From Lysinibacillus pakistanensis (GTDB lineage Bacteria > Bacillota > Bacilli > Bacillales_A > Planococcaceae): DNA of 64,000 bases. Shown here in pieces: positions 8,457 to 17,642 of this stretch. A program made the position numbers and the translations under genes. The notes under the pieces were generated by a model, which saw nothing but the letters and a program-made list of their open reading frames with translations, made no database searches and had not been told where the DNA came from. The stretch spans positions 4,462,501-4,526,500 of the forward strand of contig NZ_CP126101.1 in assembly GCF_030123245.1 (NCBI RefSeq). Direction: 5' to 3'. Numbering within the stretch: the first letter of the stretch is position 1; every line of letters starts with the position of its first letter.

Positions 8457-10088
8457 TCAGAAAAAACGATTAAAGAGCTTTTTAATGATTTTATCTGGTG
8501 CAGATTTTTGCTGCTTTGGTTCTTCATAGGGCAAGTCAAATAGCATATGCTCTAAACGGTGTACATCATATGAATCCTCTAGTAAGTGCCTTTCTAAATC
8601 TAGTTTGCCTGTCGGGTTATAAAATACAATATCCATACCAAAGCGATTTAAAAACGCCAGTAATGCAATGTCCTCACGTGATAAAGCAGGCTGCTGTGGC
8701 GCTTGATATAATACAAGTTTTGGTACCTCTTGAGAGTAGTCAAAGTTTTGTAGTAATCGCAGTATATCCTGAGGAATCATCGTCATCTGTTTAAATAAAA
8801 ATAACTGTAAATCATATAAAGTCTCATTTGACTGTTGTTTTAACATGGGTTGCTCACATGAAGCTTTTATCGTATAAGAAATTGCACGCTGTAGCTCCAA
8901 TGGTAATTCCCCGTACTGCCACCAATCACTTTGCATAATGCGTTCCACTGATAGCTCTCCATTTACTAAGCAATGTTTATAGTGAAAATGGAAGTTGGCC
9001 TTGCTCGTTTTTGAATAAGGGAACTCCTGCACAAAAACGGTTTGCGGACTTGCCAGTAATTGATGCATATAGTGCCAGTATTCTTCACGTCGGCTCGAAA
9101 CCCCACTAATTTTTGCAAATATTACTGGAATGATTATCTCATCCCCAATAACTTCAAATTTCGGTCGAACCATGGCCTTCTCTTTCGAATAAATAAAAAT
9201 ATCATCATAGGTCATTCTTAGTGTTAAGGAGCGTGGCATAAGATCTTTAAATTGCCAAGGCTTAAAAATTCCTGATTGCTGATCATGCATTAATTGTTCA
9301 AAATGCTGACTCGAACGATAGCCTACAGTTGCCTGACGATCACGAAGCTTGTCAGGAAATGGCTGTAAAGTTGTTTCACTTGCATACAAATAACTGATTG
9401 AAAAAGAATCTGTAGGATCGATCTCTGCAAATTCATCTATTTTAGCTGGATGAAAAATTAATACGTCACAACCTAGCTCCATTAGCAATAATAGAAAATA
9501 ACGCTGACTAACAGTCGTCTCCCCATACCACACAACCTTAGGAAAATCATCTGTCGGCTTCATTGCCTTTGTCCATTGAATCCAATGGTTTTTTAACCAC
9601 TTCACCATATCAATTAAAAAACGGCGAAAATCATTAGCAAGTAGACCTAATGATTGTTGTTGCTGAAAAAGCTCGACAATTTTAATGGTTGCTAGCTGTA
9701 AATGTCGGTTCATTACACTATCATCATGCTTAGGTATTAATTGATACCCATACATCATTGCAACTAATCGATTAATAGACAGCCCTTTAGGTGTTTGCTG
9801 ATGTTGTTCTAAAATCGTTTGTATAGCCTGAAAGTCTTTTTGTTCAATATTTTTATTTAATTCTTCACTTAAAATATGAATACTTTTGGTTTGTGACATG
9901 GTAAATAATGAATTGAAATAATCATCCTCTTCAATTGGCACTCCTAATACACGTACTGCAATTCGGCTAAACGTTATTTGTTGTGATGTTTCCTCATAAA
10001 ATGCACGATTCTTCGGTGAATCTTGAAACGCCTGTAGCCAATCATCAGGATTTCGCTCCAACACTGATTGAATTGTGATTGTTTGCAT
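8457..10088 (-). CDS. yceG: YceG family protein of the ter operon
   Basis: A 543-residue soluble protein of the YceG family (described in domain databases as a putative component of a biosynthetic module). It always accompanies TerD, TerC and TelA genes. It contains two similar halves with ILIFHP/IVFYNP-type motifs at about 217 and 505 (the latter after LNRFGMD), suggesting an internal duplication. The function is unknown. The start at 10088 has AGGAGG nine bases upstream and gives the family N-terminus MQTITIQ. Confidence 0.75.
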   Translation of the reverse strand: MQTITIQSVLERNPDDWLQAFQDSPKNRAFYEETSQQITFSRIAVRVLGVPIEEDDYFNSLFTMSQTKSIHILSEELNKNIEQKDFQAIQTILEQHQQTPKGLSINRLVAMMYGYQLIPKHDDSVMNRHLQLATIKIVELFQQQQSLGLLANDFRRFLIDMVKWLKNHWIQWTKAMKPTDDFPKVVWYGETTVSQRYFLLLLMELGCDVLIFHPAKIDEFAEIDPTDSFSISYLYASETTLQPFPDKLRDRQATVGYRSSQHFEQLMHDQQSGIFKPWQFKDLMPRSLTLRMTYDDIFIYSKEKAMVRPKFEVIGDEIIIPVIFAKISGVSSRREEYWHYMHQLLASPQTVFVQEFPYSKTSKANFHFHYKHCLVNGELSVERIMQSDWWQYGELPLELQRAISYTIKASCEQPMLKQQSNETLYDLQLFLFKQMTMIPQDILRLLQNFDYSQEVPKLVLYQAPQQPALSREDIALLAFLNRFGMDIVFYNPTGKLDLERHLLEDSYDVHRLEHMLFDLPYEEPKQQKSAPDKIIKKLFNRFF

Positions 10089-10184
10089 ACAAACGCACCT
10101 CCTAAAAATCATCCTTTAGCATAGGCTTAAGAATTCATTTGCCATAGGATAGTCTTACCTATGACAACAAATAAATATTTAAAA

Positions 10185-10997
10185 CTAAACTACCGTTTGT
10201 TGTGTAGCAATTTGTAAAACGGCTTCTAGCAAATCTTTTGTAAATGCTTCACCATTATGAATTGAGTAGGTTGTATTTGGTAGAACATTTGGCTGTTTAT
10301 CCTTTAAATCTCCATGATTCGGTGTAAATGCTAAATCAGCTATTGATAGCATTCCGTAATCCATAATAGAATCGCCTGCTGCTATATGCACATCGTATGT
10401 ACAAAATTCCTTCATATAATCTATAGCCGCTTCCTTTGTCAGTACCTTGGGCATAAAATACAATTTTTTACCTTGTAGAAGAACGTACCAGCCATGAGCG
10501 TCAAACTCTTGAATTATTGCATTTAATTCATCTTGGCGTAAAACTTCAATATCTACATGATGTACATAAAAAAGATCATCTATATAGAAAGAACGTTGAA
10601 GCCATGCATCGGATTTTATTGTTTGAAATAGTTTTAACATATCCTCTCGTGGAATGGAGGATTCTTCAATTCGTCTACATAATGTTTTCGTCCATTTGTC
10701 ATATGGCTGACCTTTTTCTAATATTGTACCCCCGTTGCTTGTAATTGCAAAAGTAGGGCACAAGTCATTAATAAAATGTATTCTCTGATATTCATGCAAT
10801 GCTCTTGTCGTAACAGGTACAAATAGTGTTTGCTGATGCACCTGCTGCAATAAAGCTGCTGTTGCATTTGTCATCATGCTCATGTCTTTATCAGCCTTCC
10901 GCTCAACTACCATTGTCTCTGTATTTGGCGGAAACATCTCCATCATACGTTTAGAATAAATAAGTGTTCTATCTAAATCTGATGTAAATAGTATCAT
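10185..10997 (-). CDS. HAD-family phosphatase of the ter biosynthetic module
   Basis: A 270-residue HAD hydrolase. Motif I is SDLDRTL near residue 6, with the nucleophile Asp and the Asp at +2. The conserved Lys lies in KEAAIDYM and motif III/IV in AAGDSIMDYGML. The substrate is a small phosphorylated molecule not deducible here. The ATG at 10997 has GAGGAGA at normal distance; the longer frame overlaps the upstream gene. It probably dephosphorylates a product of the PRTase genes upstream, by context only. Confidence 0.8.
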   Translation of the reverse strand: MILFTSDLDRTLIYSKRMMEMFPPNTETMVVERKADKDMSMMTNATAALLQQVHQQTLFVPVTTRALHEYQRIHFINDLCPTFAITSNGGTILEKGQPYDKWTKTLCRRIEESSIPREDMLKLFQTIKSDAWLQRSFYIDDLFYVHHVDIEVLRQDELNAIIQEFDAHGWYVLLQGKKLYFMPKVLTKEAAIDYMKEFCTYDVHIAAGDSIMDYGMLSIADLAFTPNHGDLKDKQPNVLPNTTYSIHNGEAFTKDLLEAVLQIATQQTVV

Positions 10998-11008
10998 CTT
11001 ATTCTCCT

Positions 11009-12109
11009 CTACAATTCTTTTATTAAGCCGCAACATGCATAGGACATATCCGAATATTCTTCTATCAATACATTTTTTTCACGAGCTAATAATAAAATGT
11101 GTTCCAGCTCATGAATGTACTGTGGATTAACTAGGATTTTCCAGGGGATTCGTCTTAGTAAAACTCTTGTCGTTTCTCCAACACCAGGTTTGATAAAATG
11201 AATATTGTCAATACCAAAATCCTGCTGAATCCTTTGTACGGATTTCATTCCCTCCCAAGTAATTGGGGAGTTGGGCAGCTCTTGAAGTTGCCGTATAATC
11301 TCACTCTGCACATTTTCAAAGCATGTGACAATGCTTTCTATGTACAAGTTTGACACATCTATCTTCTCTAATTCTTTGTAATATTTTGCACCATGAAAGT
11401 CTTCCTCATCCATAAACTGTAGATTTAATACTGTTCTACTCACCAATCCAGACACCGTCGAATTTAAACAAGCAGATGGAATTAAAAAATCTTCACGAGT
11501 TCCATAAATGGCGGCACAATGCCCTGGATCTGCCAAAACGGCTAAATTGGCATTCAATTGTACTTGATGTTGTGTATTAAACTTTTGACAGGAATGTAGT
11601 AATTCTTTGGTAATAGCACCCTTACCCGTCCAACCATCAATAAATTGAAGACAACCTTGAGGATGTTGTGCCAACATGTAACGAATTGCTGTTTCATCAA
11701 ACCCACGACCACGCAAAATAGATATTGAGTAATGTGGTACATTCACCTTATAGCGCATTTGTATATACCGTTTAATTAAAATGCCAATTGGTGTACCTGC
11801 TCTTGCTAAGCTAACAAGAATTAAATTATCTAGCCCTCTATTTTGGATGATTTGCTCTGCTACCACACCAACAGCTATTGCTATTCTTTCAGCGTAAGTA
11901 TCTAAAGTTTTATAAAATAAATCCATATATGTTTTAGATGGTTGATATTCCATTGGTAGCATTTCAGAATAATGCGTGCCCGTTTGAATAAGTTGTTCAC
12001 GTTTTTCATTATCCATTTCAAGAAAAACATTACTAATATCACGCAATAAAAACATAACATCCTCTGGTGCATAGCTCCCCATTTTATCTGGCTGTAAAGT
12101 CGATATCAT
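11009..12109 (-). CDS. StiP-family protein, PRTase_1-type phosphoribosyltransferase
   Basis: A 366-residue protein matching the family named cysteine protease StiP, which profile studies place among phosphoribosyltransferase-like folds (PRTase_1). A loop VSLARAGTPIG at about 104-114 resembles the pyrophosphate-binding loop of PRTases. It is found in ter stress clusters, where it is predicted to help build a nucleoside-like metabolite. The start overlaps the stop of the upstream gene as ATGA, so the two are translationally coupled. Protease activity is not evident from the sequence. Confidence 0.8.
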   Translation of the reverse strand: MISTLQPDKMGSYAPEDVMFLLRDISNVFLEMDNEKREQLIQTGTHYSEMLPMEYQPSKTYMDLFYKTLDTYAERIAIAVGVVAEQIIQNRGLDNLILVSLARAGTPIGILIKRYIQMRYKVNVPHYSISILRGRGFDETAIRYMLAQHPQGCLQFIDGWTGKGAITKELLHSCQKFNTQHQVQLNANLAVLADPGHCAAIYGTREDFLIPSACLNSTVSGLVSRTVLNLQFMDEEDFHGAKYYKELEKIDVSNLYIESIVTCFENVQSEIIRQLQELPNSPITWEGMKSVQRIQQDFGIDNIHFIKPGVGETTRVLLRRIPWKILVNPQYIHELEHILLLAREKNVLIEEYSDMSYACCGLIKEL

Positions 12110-13467
12110 CGTTCTACCTCCATTTCATGCATACAAATCACATATATTTTTGCGCTACTGATGGATTGTAATGCCTCTACCAAGCGGGCAATTATCTCTT
12201 TACTTGCTATACGTTCCACAATAATGAAAAGTTCCGAATATGGCCGGTTTTGTATATTATATAAATAATTTTCAACCCCATTGTTCTCTGGGCTTTCAAA
12301 GACTATTTTTTCTGTAATCGTATAGTCTAGTTCATCTGTACAATAAATTGGACTACGGGTTGACGATTGAAAATAAACATTTTCCCCTAAATAAGAGGCA
12401 ATTTGCATAGGGACATACATAAATTCCCCTGTTCCGATAACAAGTGCTGGTCCACCCGTTCGTAGCTCTTTTAATTGCTCGGCGATTGCCTGTAGCATTT
12501 TCTTTTGCTCGATATGCTGTTTGGATGTTAGCATAAATCTTCCTGTCGCTAGTATATAAGGCTGATTGTTTACAAGACCATTCTCTGCAATAGAACGATA
12601 GAATTTGCAATCAAGAGATTCTTTGATTGGTATTAGTGTGATGTCCTGTGGGGCACATGTTGTTATTTTAGGTTGCTCGCTTGTTAAATTTGGTGCTCCC
12701 TCACAGCTAAATTGACCACACATAATGGCGATGAACTCAATAGAGATCCCCCATTGCTCTTCTAATTGCTGAAACACCTTTTGTTGCTGTTCTGAACGCC
12801 AATCTAAAATAGATAGTACAGCATACTGCCTAACAAGCGGAAACTTCTGTCTCAGTGTTTGAATAATGTTAATAACCGTATTACCAGTAGTAATCTCGTC
12901 ATCAATTAACACAATACGTTTAGCTTGCAGTAAAACATCAGGCTCTTCTGTATAAATTCTATGGCTTGTCGCATGGGAATGCTCTTCCTCGAATGTAACA
13001 AATGGTTCAAAATCTGGAAGTACTTCACGTGTGGTATGGATATACATGGCATTTGTTTGGAATGCATTAAATACAGCATGTCCAAGTGCAGTGGCTGTCT
13101 CAGCAAATCCAATAAACAATGTTTCCTCAGACAGTGGTATGGAACCCTCCATAGAATCCTGAATTCCATCCAACTCTGTACAATCTTTTAATGCTTTTAC
13201 AACAGATGACATAGCAAGCACATTTTGACCAGTAAGATGCTGATTATACATACAGGCTAGAAGCGTTCCAGTCAGTAATGGGACTTGGGGACGAACAGCT
13301 AAATGCTTGCCAAGTACAGTGCTCACAAACAAAAACTGTCTCTTCTTATTAATACGTGCTGCCATTTTAAATAAATCTGTCAATGCAAAATTGTGAGGAT
13401 TATGAGTGACTTCAATATCAATTGTATAATTTGGCAAAATGCTTAGTTTATTCATTTGTTGTCGCAT
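12106..13467 (-). CDS. PRTase_2/TRSP-domain phosphoribosyltransferase of the ter cluster
   Basis: A 453-residue two-domain protein. The N-terminal part (about 1-260) is a PRTase with the PRPP motif VLIDDEITTGNT at about 185. The C-terminal part (about 290-450) matches the TRSP domain that accompanies it in ter clusters. I chose the ATG at 13467, eight bases after AGGTGG; a GTG 12 bases upstream is possible. It overlaps the end of the lyase gene by 20 bases and the start of the StiP gene by four, so these three are one translational unit. Predicted role: formation of a ribosylated metabolite. Confidence 0.8.
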   Translation of the reverse strand: MRQQMNKLSILPNYTIDIEVTHNPHNFALTDLFKMAARINKKRQFLFVSTVLGKHLAVRPQVPLLTGTLLACMYNQHLTGQNVLAMSSVVKALKDCTELDGIQDSMEGSIPLSEETLFIGFAETATALGHAVFNAFQTNAMYIHTTREVLPDFEPFVTFEEEHSHATSHRIYTEEPDVLLQAKRIVLIDDEITTGNTVINIIQTLRQKFPLVRQYAVLSILDWRSEQQQKVFQQLEEQWGISIEFIAIMCGQFSCEGAPNLTSEQPKITTCAPQDITLIPIKESLDCKFYRSIAENGLVNNQPYILATGRFMLTSKQHIEQKKMLQAIAEQLKELRTGGPALVIGTGEFMYVPMQIASYLGENVYFQSSTRSPIYCTDELDYTITEKIVFESPENNGVENYLYNIQNRPYSELFIIVERIASKEIIARLVEALQSISSAKIYVICMHEMEVER

Positions 13468-14641
13468 AAACACTACCACCTATTTCAGAATTTAATAACA
13501 GTGAGGCAAAATCTAAAGATTCATGATAAACGCCATAGACTTGTGCTTGTTTTAAGATTCGTTGCGCCCATCTCAAATGTGGTTTGATTTCATTCATTTT
13601 ATTAGCATAGTGACTTTTCATAACACCTTTGCGACCATCACTATTTTCTACAATGCTTAATGCATCTAAATACTCCTCATACGAAATCGCATAAAGTGCA
13701 TGCACGACACGGACATGACTAGGATGAATGACCGTTTTACCGATAATGCCGTTTTGTTTATCCATTAAAACTTCCTTCATTAATCCATCTAAACAATCGT
13801 CTAACAATGCTTTCCTTGTATCAAGCGCACCTTTTTCACTAAATGGCGTCACTCTTAATGCAGGCTTTAATACACGTTGATTACTAAAATACTCCCAGAC
13901 AGGCCCAGAAATAACAAAACCATCTTCCTCACGACCTAAGACATTGACTATATCTGCTATACAATCTCTAATCACACTGATATCATAAATGGTTGAGTCC
14001 ATGCGGCGGCGAATTCCGTATATTCCACAAAAATCAGTTGCACCAATACGTACATTTAATACGCGTTCTCTGTGTTGATGTAGAACTTCTTTAATGCTTA
14101 ATAATGCCTCCATGCGAGATTCCTTATATAATACCTCACGACTTTCTAAAATTGGCATACCATATAAGGTTAAATGATGTTCCAAAATGGTTTGTTCAAG
14201 TAACTCAAAATATCGGGCTCCTTGTGCTGCCGTAAATTTCGGAAATACATAACCAGTTAATATTTCCTGTTTCTTCCCTAACGAAGTTGTTAAATAATTA
14301 AATTGTTCAACATGACGTACACGAATAAAAAGGAGTGGTAGATCTTGTAATAGCAATTGTTTTTGGTTATATAGCTCATATAACTCACTAATATCCTCCA
14401 TCAATTTTGCTTCACAATCTAGTAACTCTGTATCTCCTACTGCATCCTCTAAGTCAATGACAAGTGATGTAAGCTCTTTATATTTTTGCGATTGAATCAA
14501 ACCCACAATATTAGGCATGGAAGCTGGCATATACAAAGTCGCACCTAAGGCATATGACAGAATATCTGGCGTATCCAATTTTGTAAAGGGCTGTGGCTTC
14601 TTATAAAAAATCGTCTCTGCTTCTGTTGCAAAGTGTTGCAT
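13448..14641 (-). CDS. HpcH/HpaI (CitE-like) C-C bond lyase of the ter cluster
   Basis: A 397-residue TIM-barrel protein related to the CitE/HpcH aldolases. DLEDAV at about 63-68 and the acidic segments around LNVRIGATDFCG (about 196-207) are the expected metal and substrate sites. Members of this C-C_Bond_Lyase family are found with TRSP and StiP-type PRTases in ter clusters. The ATG has GGGGAGAGG upstream and lies 34 bases after a terminator-like hairpin that follows yceF, so this gene starts a sub-unit of the operon that may depend on read-through. Confidence 0.8.
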   Translation of the reverse strand: MQHFATEAETIFYKKPQPFTKLDTPDILSYALGATLYMPASMPNIVGLIQSQKYKELTSLVIDLEDAVGDTELLDCEAKLMEDISELYELYNQKQLLLQDLPLLFIRVRHVEQFNYLTTSLGKKQEILTGYVFPKFTAAQGARYFELLEQTILEHHLTLYGMPILESREVLYKESRMEALLSIKEVLHQHRERVLNVRIGATDFCGIYGIRRRMDSTIYDISVIRDCIADIVNVLGREEDGFVISGPVWEYFSNQRVLKPALRVTPFSEKGALDTRKALLDDCLDGLMKEVLMDKQNGIIGKTVIHPSHVRVVHALYAISYEEYLDALSIVENSDGRKGVMKSHYANKMNEIKPHLRWAQRILKQAQVYGVYHESLDFASLLLNSEIGGSVYATTNE

Positions 14642-14675
14642 TTAATCCTCTCCCCAGTAATAGTCTACCTTCTGT

Positions 14676-14721
14676 GAAAAAAGCACTGTATTAGCCTGTT
14701 CTCTACAGACCAATACAGTGC
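14676..14721 (-). terminator. Terminator or attenuator between yceF and the lyase gene
   Basis: A perfect 10-bp stem (GCACTGTATT, 14683-14692; AATACAGTGC, 14712-14721) is followed on the minus strand by TTTTTT. No good promoter is visible between it and the lyase gene, so it may set the ratio of TerD/TerC to the downstream enzymes. Confidence 0.8.
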
Positions 14722-14726
14722 CTTGT

Positions 14727-15473
14727 TTACACGGCTGTTTTCTTATTCATCTTGTGTACAACAAATGTCAATAAGAATGCAACAATTAAAATAATAAAGA
14801 ATAATTCATGTGAAAGATGGAATCCAAAAATACTTGCGAACATTTTCAGTGCAATAATCGCAATCAAAATATAGGCAGTTGTTTCAAGCTCAGGTACTCG
14901 CTCTATCAATGATAGGAATACTCCTGCGATAGTACGCATCATAATAATCCCTAAAACTCCACCTAATAATAGTACCCAAACTTGATCTGATATCGCAAAC
15001 GCTGCTAGTATAGAGTCTACTGAAAAGGCGACATCCATTAATTCAACTGAAATAACAGTCGCCCAGAACGTTCCAAAAACGCGAACCATCCAACCCGTCT
15101 TTTTAAACTCATGTGCTTCTCCTTCATCATCGCTCTTATTTTTAAAATGCAGTATGACTAACCACATTAAATAAGTCGCACCAATTACTTTAACAATGGA
15201 GAACTTCACGAGGTAAACACCAATACCGATGAAGAGAAATCTGAAGAAATATGCTCCAAACATCCCATACATTAACGCTTTTTTTCGTTGATGCTTTGGA
15301 AGATGTTTAACAAGAACTGCTAAAACTAACGCATTGTCTGCAGACAATAGGCCTTCCATAATAATCAATGAAAAAATTAGGCCCCATGATACTGGATCTG
15401 TTAAAACCTGTCCCCACATGTGCCAGTTAAAAAACTGTGCATATGTATTTAATATCTCGTTGAAAACGTCCAA
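14727..15473 (-). CDS. yceF: TerC-family integral membrane protein YceF
   Basis: A 248-residue protein with about seven membrane helices. It carries the acidic membrane motifs of the TerC family: EGLLSADNALVLA (about 40-52) and VELMDVAFSVDSI (about 140-152). TerC proteins partner TerD in stress resistance, and relatives are implicated in manganese export. Which applies here is unclear. The start is TTG with GGAGG seven bases upstream. It is the fourth gene of the yceCDEF set, 29 bases after yceE, and is followed by a terminator-like hairpin. Confidence 0.88.
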   Translation of the reverse strand: MDVFNEILNTYAQFFNWHMWGQVLTDPVSWGLIFSLIIMEGLLSADNALVLAVLVKHLPKHQRKKALMYGMFGAYFFRFLFIGIGVYLVKFSIVKVIGATYLMWLVILHFKNKSDDEGEAHEFKKTGWMVRVFGTFWATVISVELMDVAFSVDSILAAFAISDQVWVLLLGGVLGIIMMRTIAGVFLSLIERVPELETTAYILIAIIALKMFASIFGFHLSHELFFIILIVAFLLTFVVHKMNKKTAV

Positions 15474-15502
15474 AAAAGATCCTCCGTCTTTACCTATCCA
15501 AA

Positions 15503-16078
15503 TTATTGTAGGCCATATGCATTAACTAATGCTGCTAAGCCACCCTGATAGCCTGAGCCTACTGCGGCAAACTTCCACTCACCATTATGGCGGTAAAGCT
15601 CACAAAATACAACGGCAGTTTCAATGCTGAAATCTTCACCTAAATCATAACGCAATACTTCTGCCCCTGACTCTTCATTCGTTAAACGAACATAGGCATT
15701 CAGAACCTGACCGAAGTTTTGATGACGGCCCTCCGCGTCATAGATTGTAACCGTCACAACAATCTTTTCAATTTGGGGAGACACTTGCTTTAAGTTTACA
15801 AGAACTTTTTCATCATCCCCATCACCTTCTCCTGTACGGTTATCACCAGTATGCACAACAGATTGATCTGAGCTCGTTAAATTATTGTAAAAGATAAAGT
15901 CTTGTTCATTACGGCATTTACCTGACGCATCTAGTAAAAATACAGATGCATCAAGGTCAAAGTCTTGTCCACCATCAAATTGCTTTACATCCCAGCCTAA
16001 GCCGATTCCAATACTGTTTAGGCCTGGATCTTGTTTTGTTAAATCAATACGTTGTCCTTTGCTTAATTGAATAGCCAT
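15503..16078 (-). CDS. yceE: TerD-family calcium-binding stress protein (yceE position)
   Basis: A 191-residue TerD-domain protein. The calcium-binding acidic segments are FDLDAS (about 40-45), HTGDNRTGEGDGDDE (about 74-88) and [11 protein letters not shown]. It is a close paralogue of the next two genes, most like yceD. Members act in tellurite, acid and envelope stress; the mechanism is unresolved. The symbol is assigned by position next to yceF and by length, and orthology within the trio is not certain. AGGGAG precedes the ATG. Confidence 0.85.
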   Translation of the reverse strand: MAIQLSKGQRIDLTKQDPGLNSIGIGLGWDVKQFDGGQDFDLDASVFLLDASGKCRNEQDFIFYNNLTSSDQSVVHTGDNRTGEGDGDDEKVLVNLKQVSPQIEKIVVTVTIYDAEGRHQNFGQVLNAYVRLTNEESGAEVLRYDLGEDFSIETAVVFCELYRHNGEWKFAAVGSGYQGGLAALVNAYGLQ

Positions 16079-16113
16079 TGAAAATCTCCCTTTCCATCCA
16101 AAGTTGAAATTTT

Positions 16114-16695
16114 TTAGTTTACATTTAAGCCATAGTCATTACATAGTGCGGCTAAGCCACCCTGGTAACCGGCACCAATCGCATTAAATTTCCATTCTCC
16201 GTTATGGCGGTATAATTCCCCTACTACGACAGCTGTTTCAATACTGAAATCCTCGCCTAAATCATAACGAATAATTTCTTCGTTGGAAGCAGCATTGACA
16301 ATACGAATATAGGCATTAGAAACCATACCAAAGTTCTGACTACGTGCCTCTGCATCATGAATTGTTACTGTAAATGCTAGTCGTTGTACATGTACAGGTA
16401 CTTGTGTTAATGCAACTTTTACTACTTCATCGTCACCTTCACCAACACCAGTTAAATTATCCCCGGAATGTTCAACAGAGCCGTTGCCACCTGTTGTATT
16501 ATTGTAGAAAATAAAATCATTTTGATCTGCTACTTTGCCAGTATCCGCAAGTAAAAATACAGATGAGTCTAAATCGAAATCATGTCCACCGTCATATTTA
16601 TTTGTATCCCAGCCTAAACCAACAATTACATTTGTTAATCCTGGATTTGTTTTTGTTAAATCTACCTTTTGACCTTTTTGTAATGAAATACCCAT
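16114..16695 (-). CDS. yceD: TerD-family calcium-binding stress protein (yceD position)
   Basis: A 193-residue TerD-domain protein very like Bacillus YceD (general stress protein 16U), which is also 193 residues. Acidic motifs [21 protein letters not shown] and [12 protein letters not shown] are intact. GGAGGAG precedes the ATG. It is 35 bases upstream of yceE and 24 bases downstream of yceC, in one operon. The three paralogues probably arose by tandem duplication before Bacillus and Lysinibacillus diverged. Confidence 0.88.
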   Translation of the reverse strand: MGISLQKGQKVDLTKTNPGLTNVIVGLGWDTNKYDGGHDFDLDSSVFLLADTGKVADQNDFIFYNNTTGGNGSVEHSGDNLTGVGEGDDEVVKVALTQVPVHVQRLAFTVTIHDAEARSQNFGMVSNAYIRIVNAASNEEIIRYDLGEDFSIETAVVVGELYRHNGEWKFNAIGAGYQGGLAALCNDYGLNVN

Positions 16696-16719
16696 TATCT
16701 TTCTCCTCCTAGTTATTAT

Positions 16720-17337
16720 TTATTGATATCTTCGAACAACGTCGCCAAGTTTCACGTCATTTGTTCCTGTTCCAACTGCAGCAAATTTCCAATCATTGTT
16801 ATGGCGGTAAATTTCACCACAGACAAGCGTCGTTAAGTTCGAATAGTTATCAGTTAAATTATAGCGAATTAGCTCACTACCTGTCCTGTCATCATACACA
16901 CGAATATATGCATTTTGAATCATGCCAAAGTGTTGATTACGACCTGCTGCATCATAGATGTTTACAACAAACACCAGCTTATTATATTGTGACGGTACAG
17001 ACGAAAGCTCAATTGTAATAACTTCATCATCACCATCGCCATCCCCAGTTAAATTATCACCTGAGTGTCGAATTGAACCACAATTACTTGTTAATTTTCC
17101 AAAATAAACAACATCGTCTCCCGCAACAACCTTATCATTTTGTAGCATTAATACGGAAGCATCACAGTCGATGTTTCTTCCACTGCCGCTATTTCTACTT
17201 GAAAATAAGCCTCCAAATAAACCGCCGCTTTTTTCTTGACCTACAGGGTCCCAGCCTAAACCTACTTTGATTTTATTTAAACCAGCATTCCCTTTTGTTA
17301 AATCAACCCGTTGCCCTTTTTGCAAATTAATTCCCAA
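16720..17337 (-). CDS. yceC: TerD-family stress protein with Gly/Phe insert (yceC position)
   Basis: A 205-residue TerD-domain protein and first gene of the ter operon. It differs from its paralogues by a Gly/Ser/Phe-rich insert (GGLFGGLFSS, about 35-44) before the first acidic motif, which here reads IDCDAS instead of FDLDAS. The open frame allows GTG at 17346, but AGGAGG abuts it directly. The TTG at 17337 lies nine bases after AGGAGG and gives the family start MGINLQKGQ, so I use that. A sigma-A promoter lies about 100 bases upstream. Confidence 0.82.
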   Translation of the reverse strand: MGINLQKGQRVDLTKGNAGLNKIKVGLGWDPVGQEKSGGLFGGLFSSRNSGSGRNIDCDASVLMLQNDKVVAGDDVVYFGKLTSNCGSIRHSGDNLTGDGDGDDEVITIELSSVPSQYNKLVFVVNIYDAAGRNQHFGMIQNAYIRVYDDRTGSELIRYNLTDNYSNLTTLVCGEIYRHNNDWKFAAVGTGTNDVKLGDVVRRYQ

Positions 17338-17444
17338 TTTAATCACCCTCCTAAACTAAGTGTTGCCAACTACAAGATTGTATGTAAAGAAATAATGTAA
17401 AGTCGAATCTTTATATATTTCATAAAAGATTGTCGTTTTTCACC

Positions 17445-17473
17445 ATTATATTAAGTCTAAAATAACATTACAA
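17445..17473 (-). promoter_or_regulatory. Sigma-A type promoter of the ter operon
   Basis: On the minus strand, TTGTAA (17468-17473), a 17-bp spacer and TATAAT (17445-17450) lie about 100 bases before yceC. In Bacillus subtilis yceCDEFGH is also under extracytoplasmic sigma factors and sigma B. I looked for a TGAAAC...CGTA pair in 17347-17640 and found no convincing match. Confidence 0.7.
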
Positions 17474-17602
17474 AAAATTCAATTAATGGCTCCAAAAAGG
17501 TTTATTCACTTATTCTTGGTTTGATGCCGATATGAGCATTATTTTCGAAAATTCTTCTTAATCATGACGTTTCACTGTAAATGAGTTTCTTATAATGCAG
17601 TT

Positions 17603-17628
17603 AAAAAAACCTTCTAACTTGTAGAAGG
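17603..17628 (-). terminator. Terminator of the peptide importer operon
   Basis: A 7-bp stem (CCTTCTA, 17610-17616; TAGAAGG, 17622-17628) with a 5-base loop is followed by TTTTTTT on the minus strand, 14 bases after the last permease gene. Confidence 0.85.
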
Positions 17629-17642
17629 CTAATGAGCATATA

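Noticed and set aside
17347..17642. Extracytoplasmic sigma-factor promoter for the ter operon
   Set aside because: A TGAAAC occurs at about 17569-17574 on the minus strand, but no CGTA-type -10 lies 16-17 bases further, so only the sigma-A promoter is listed.
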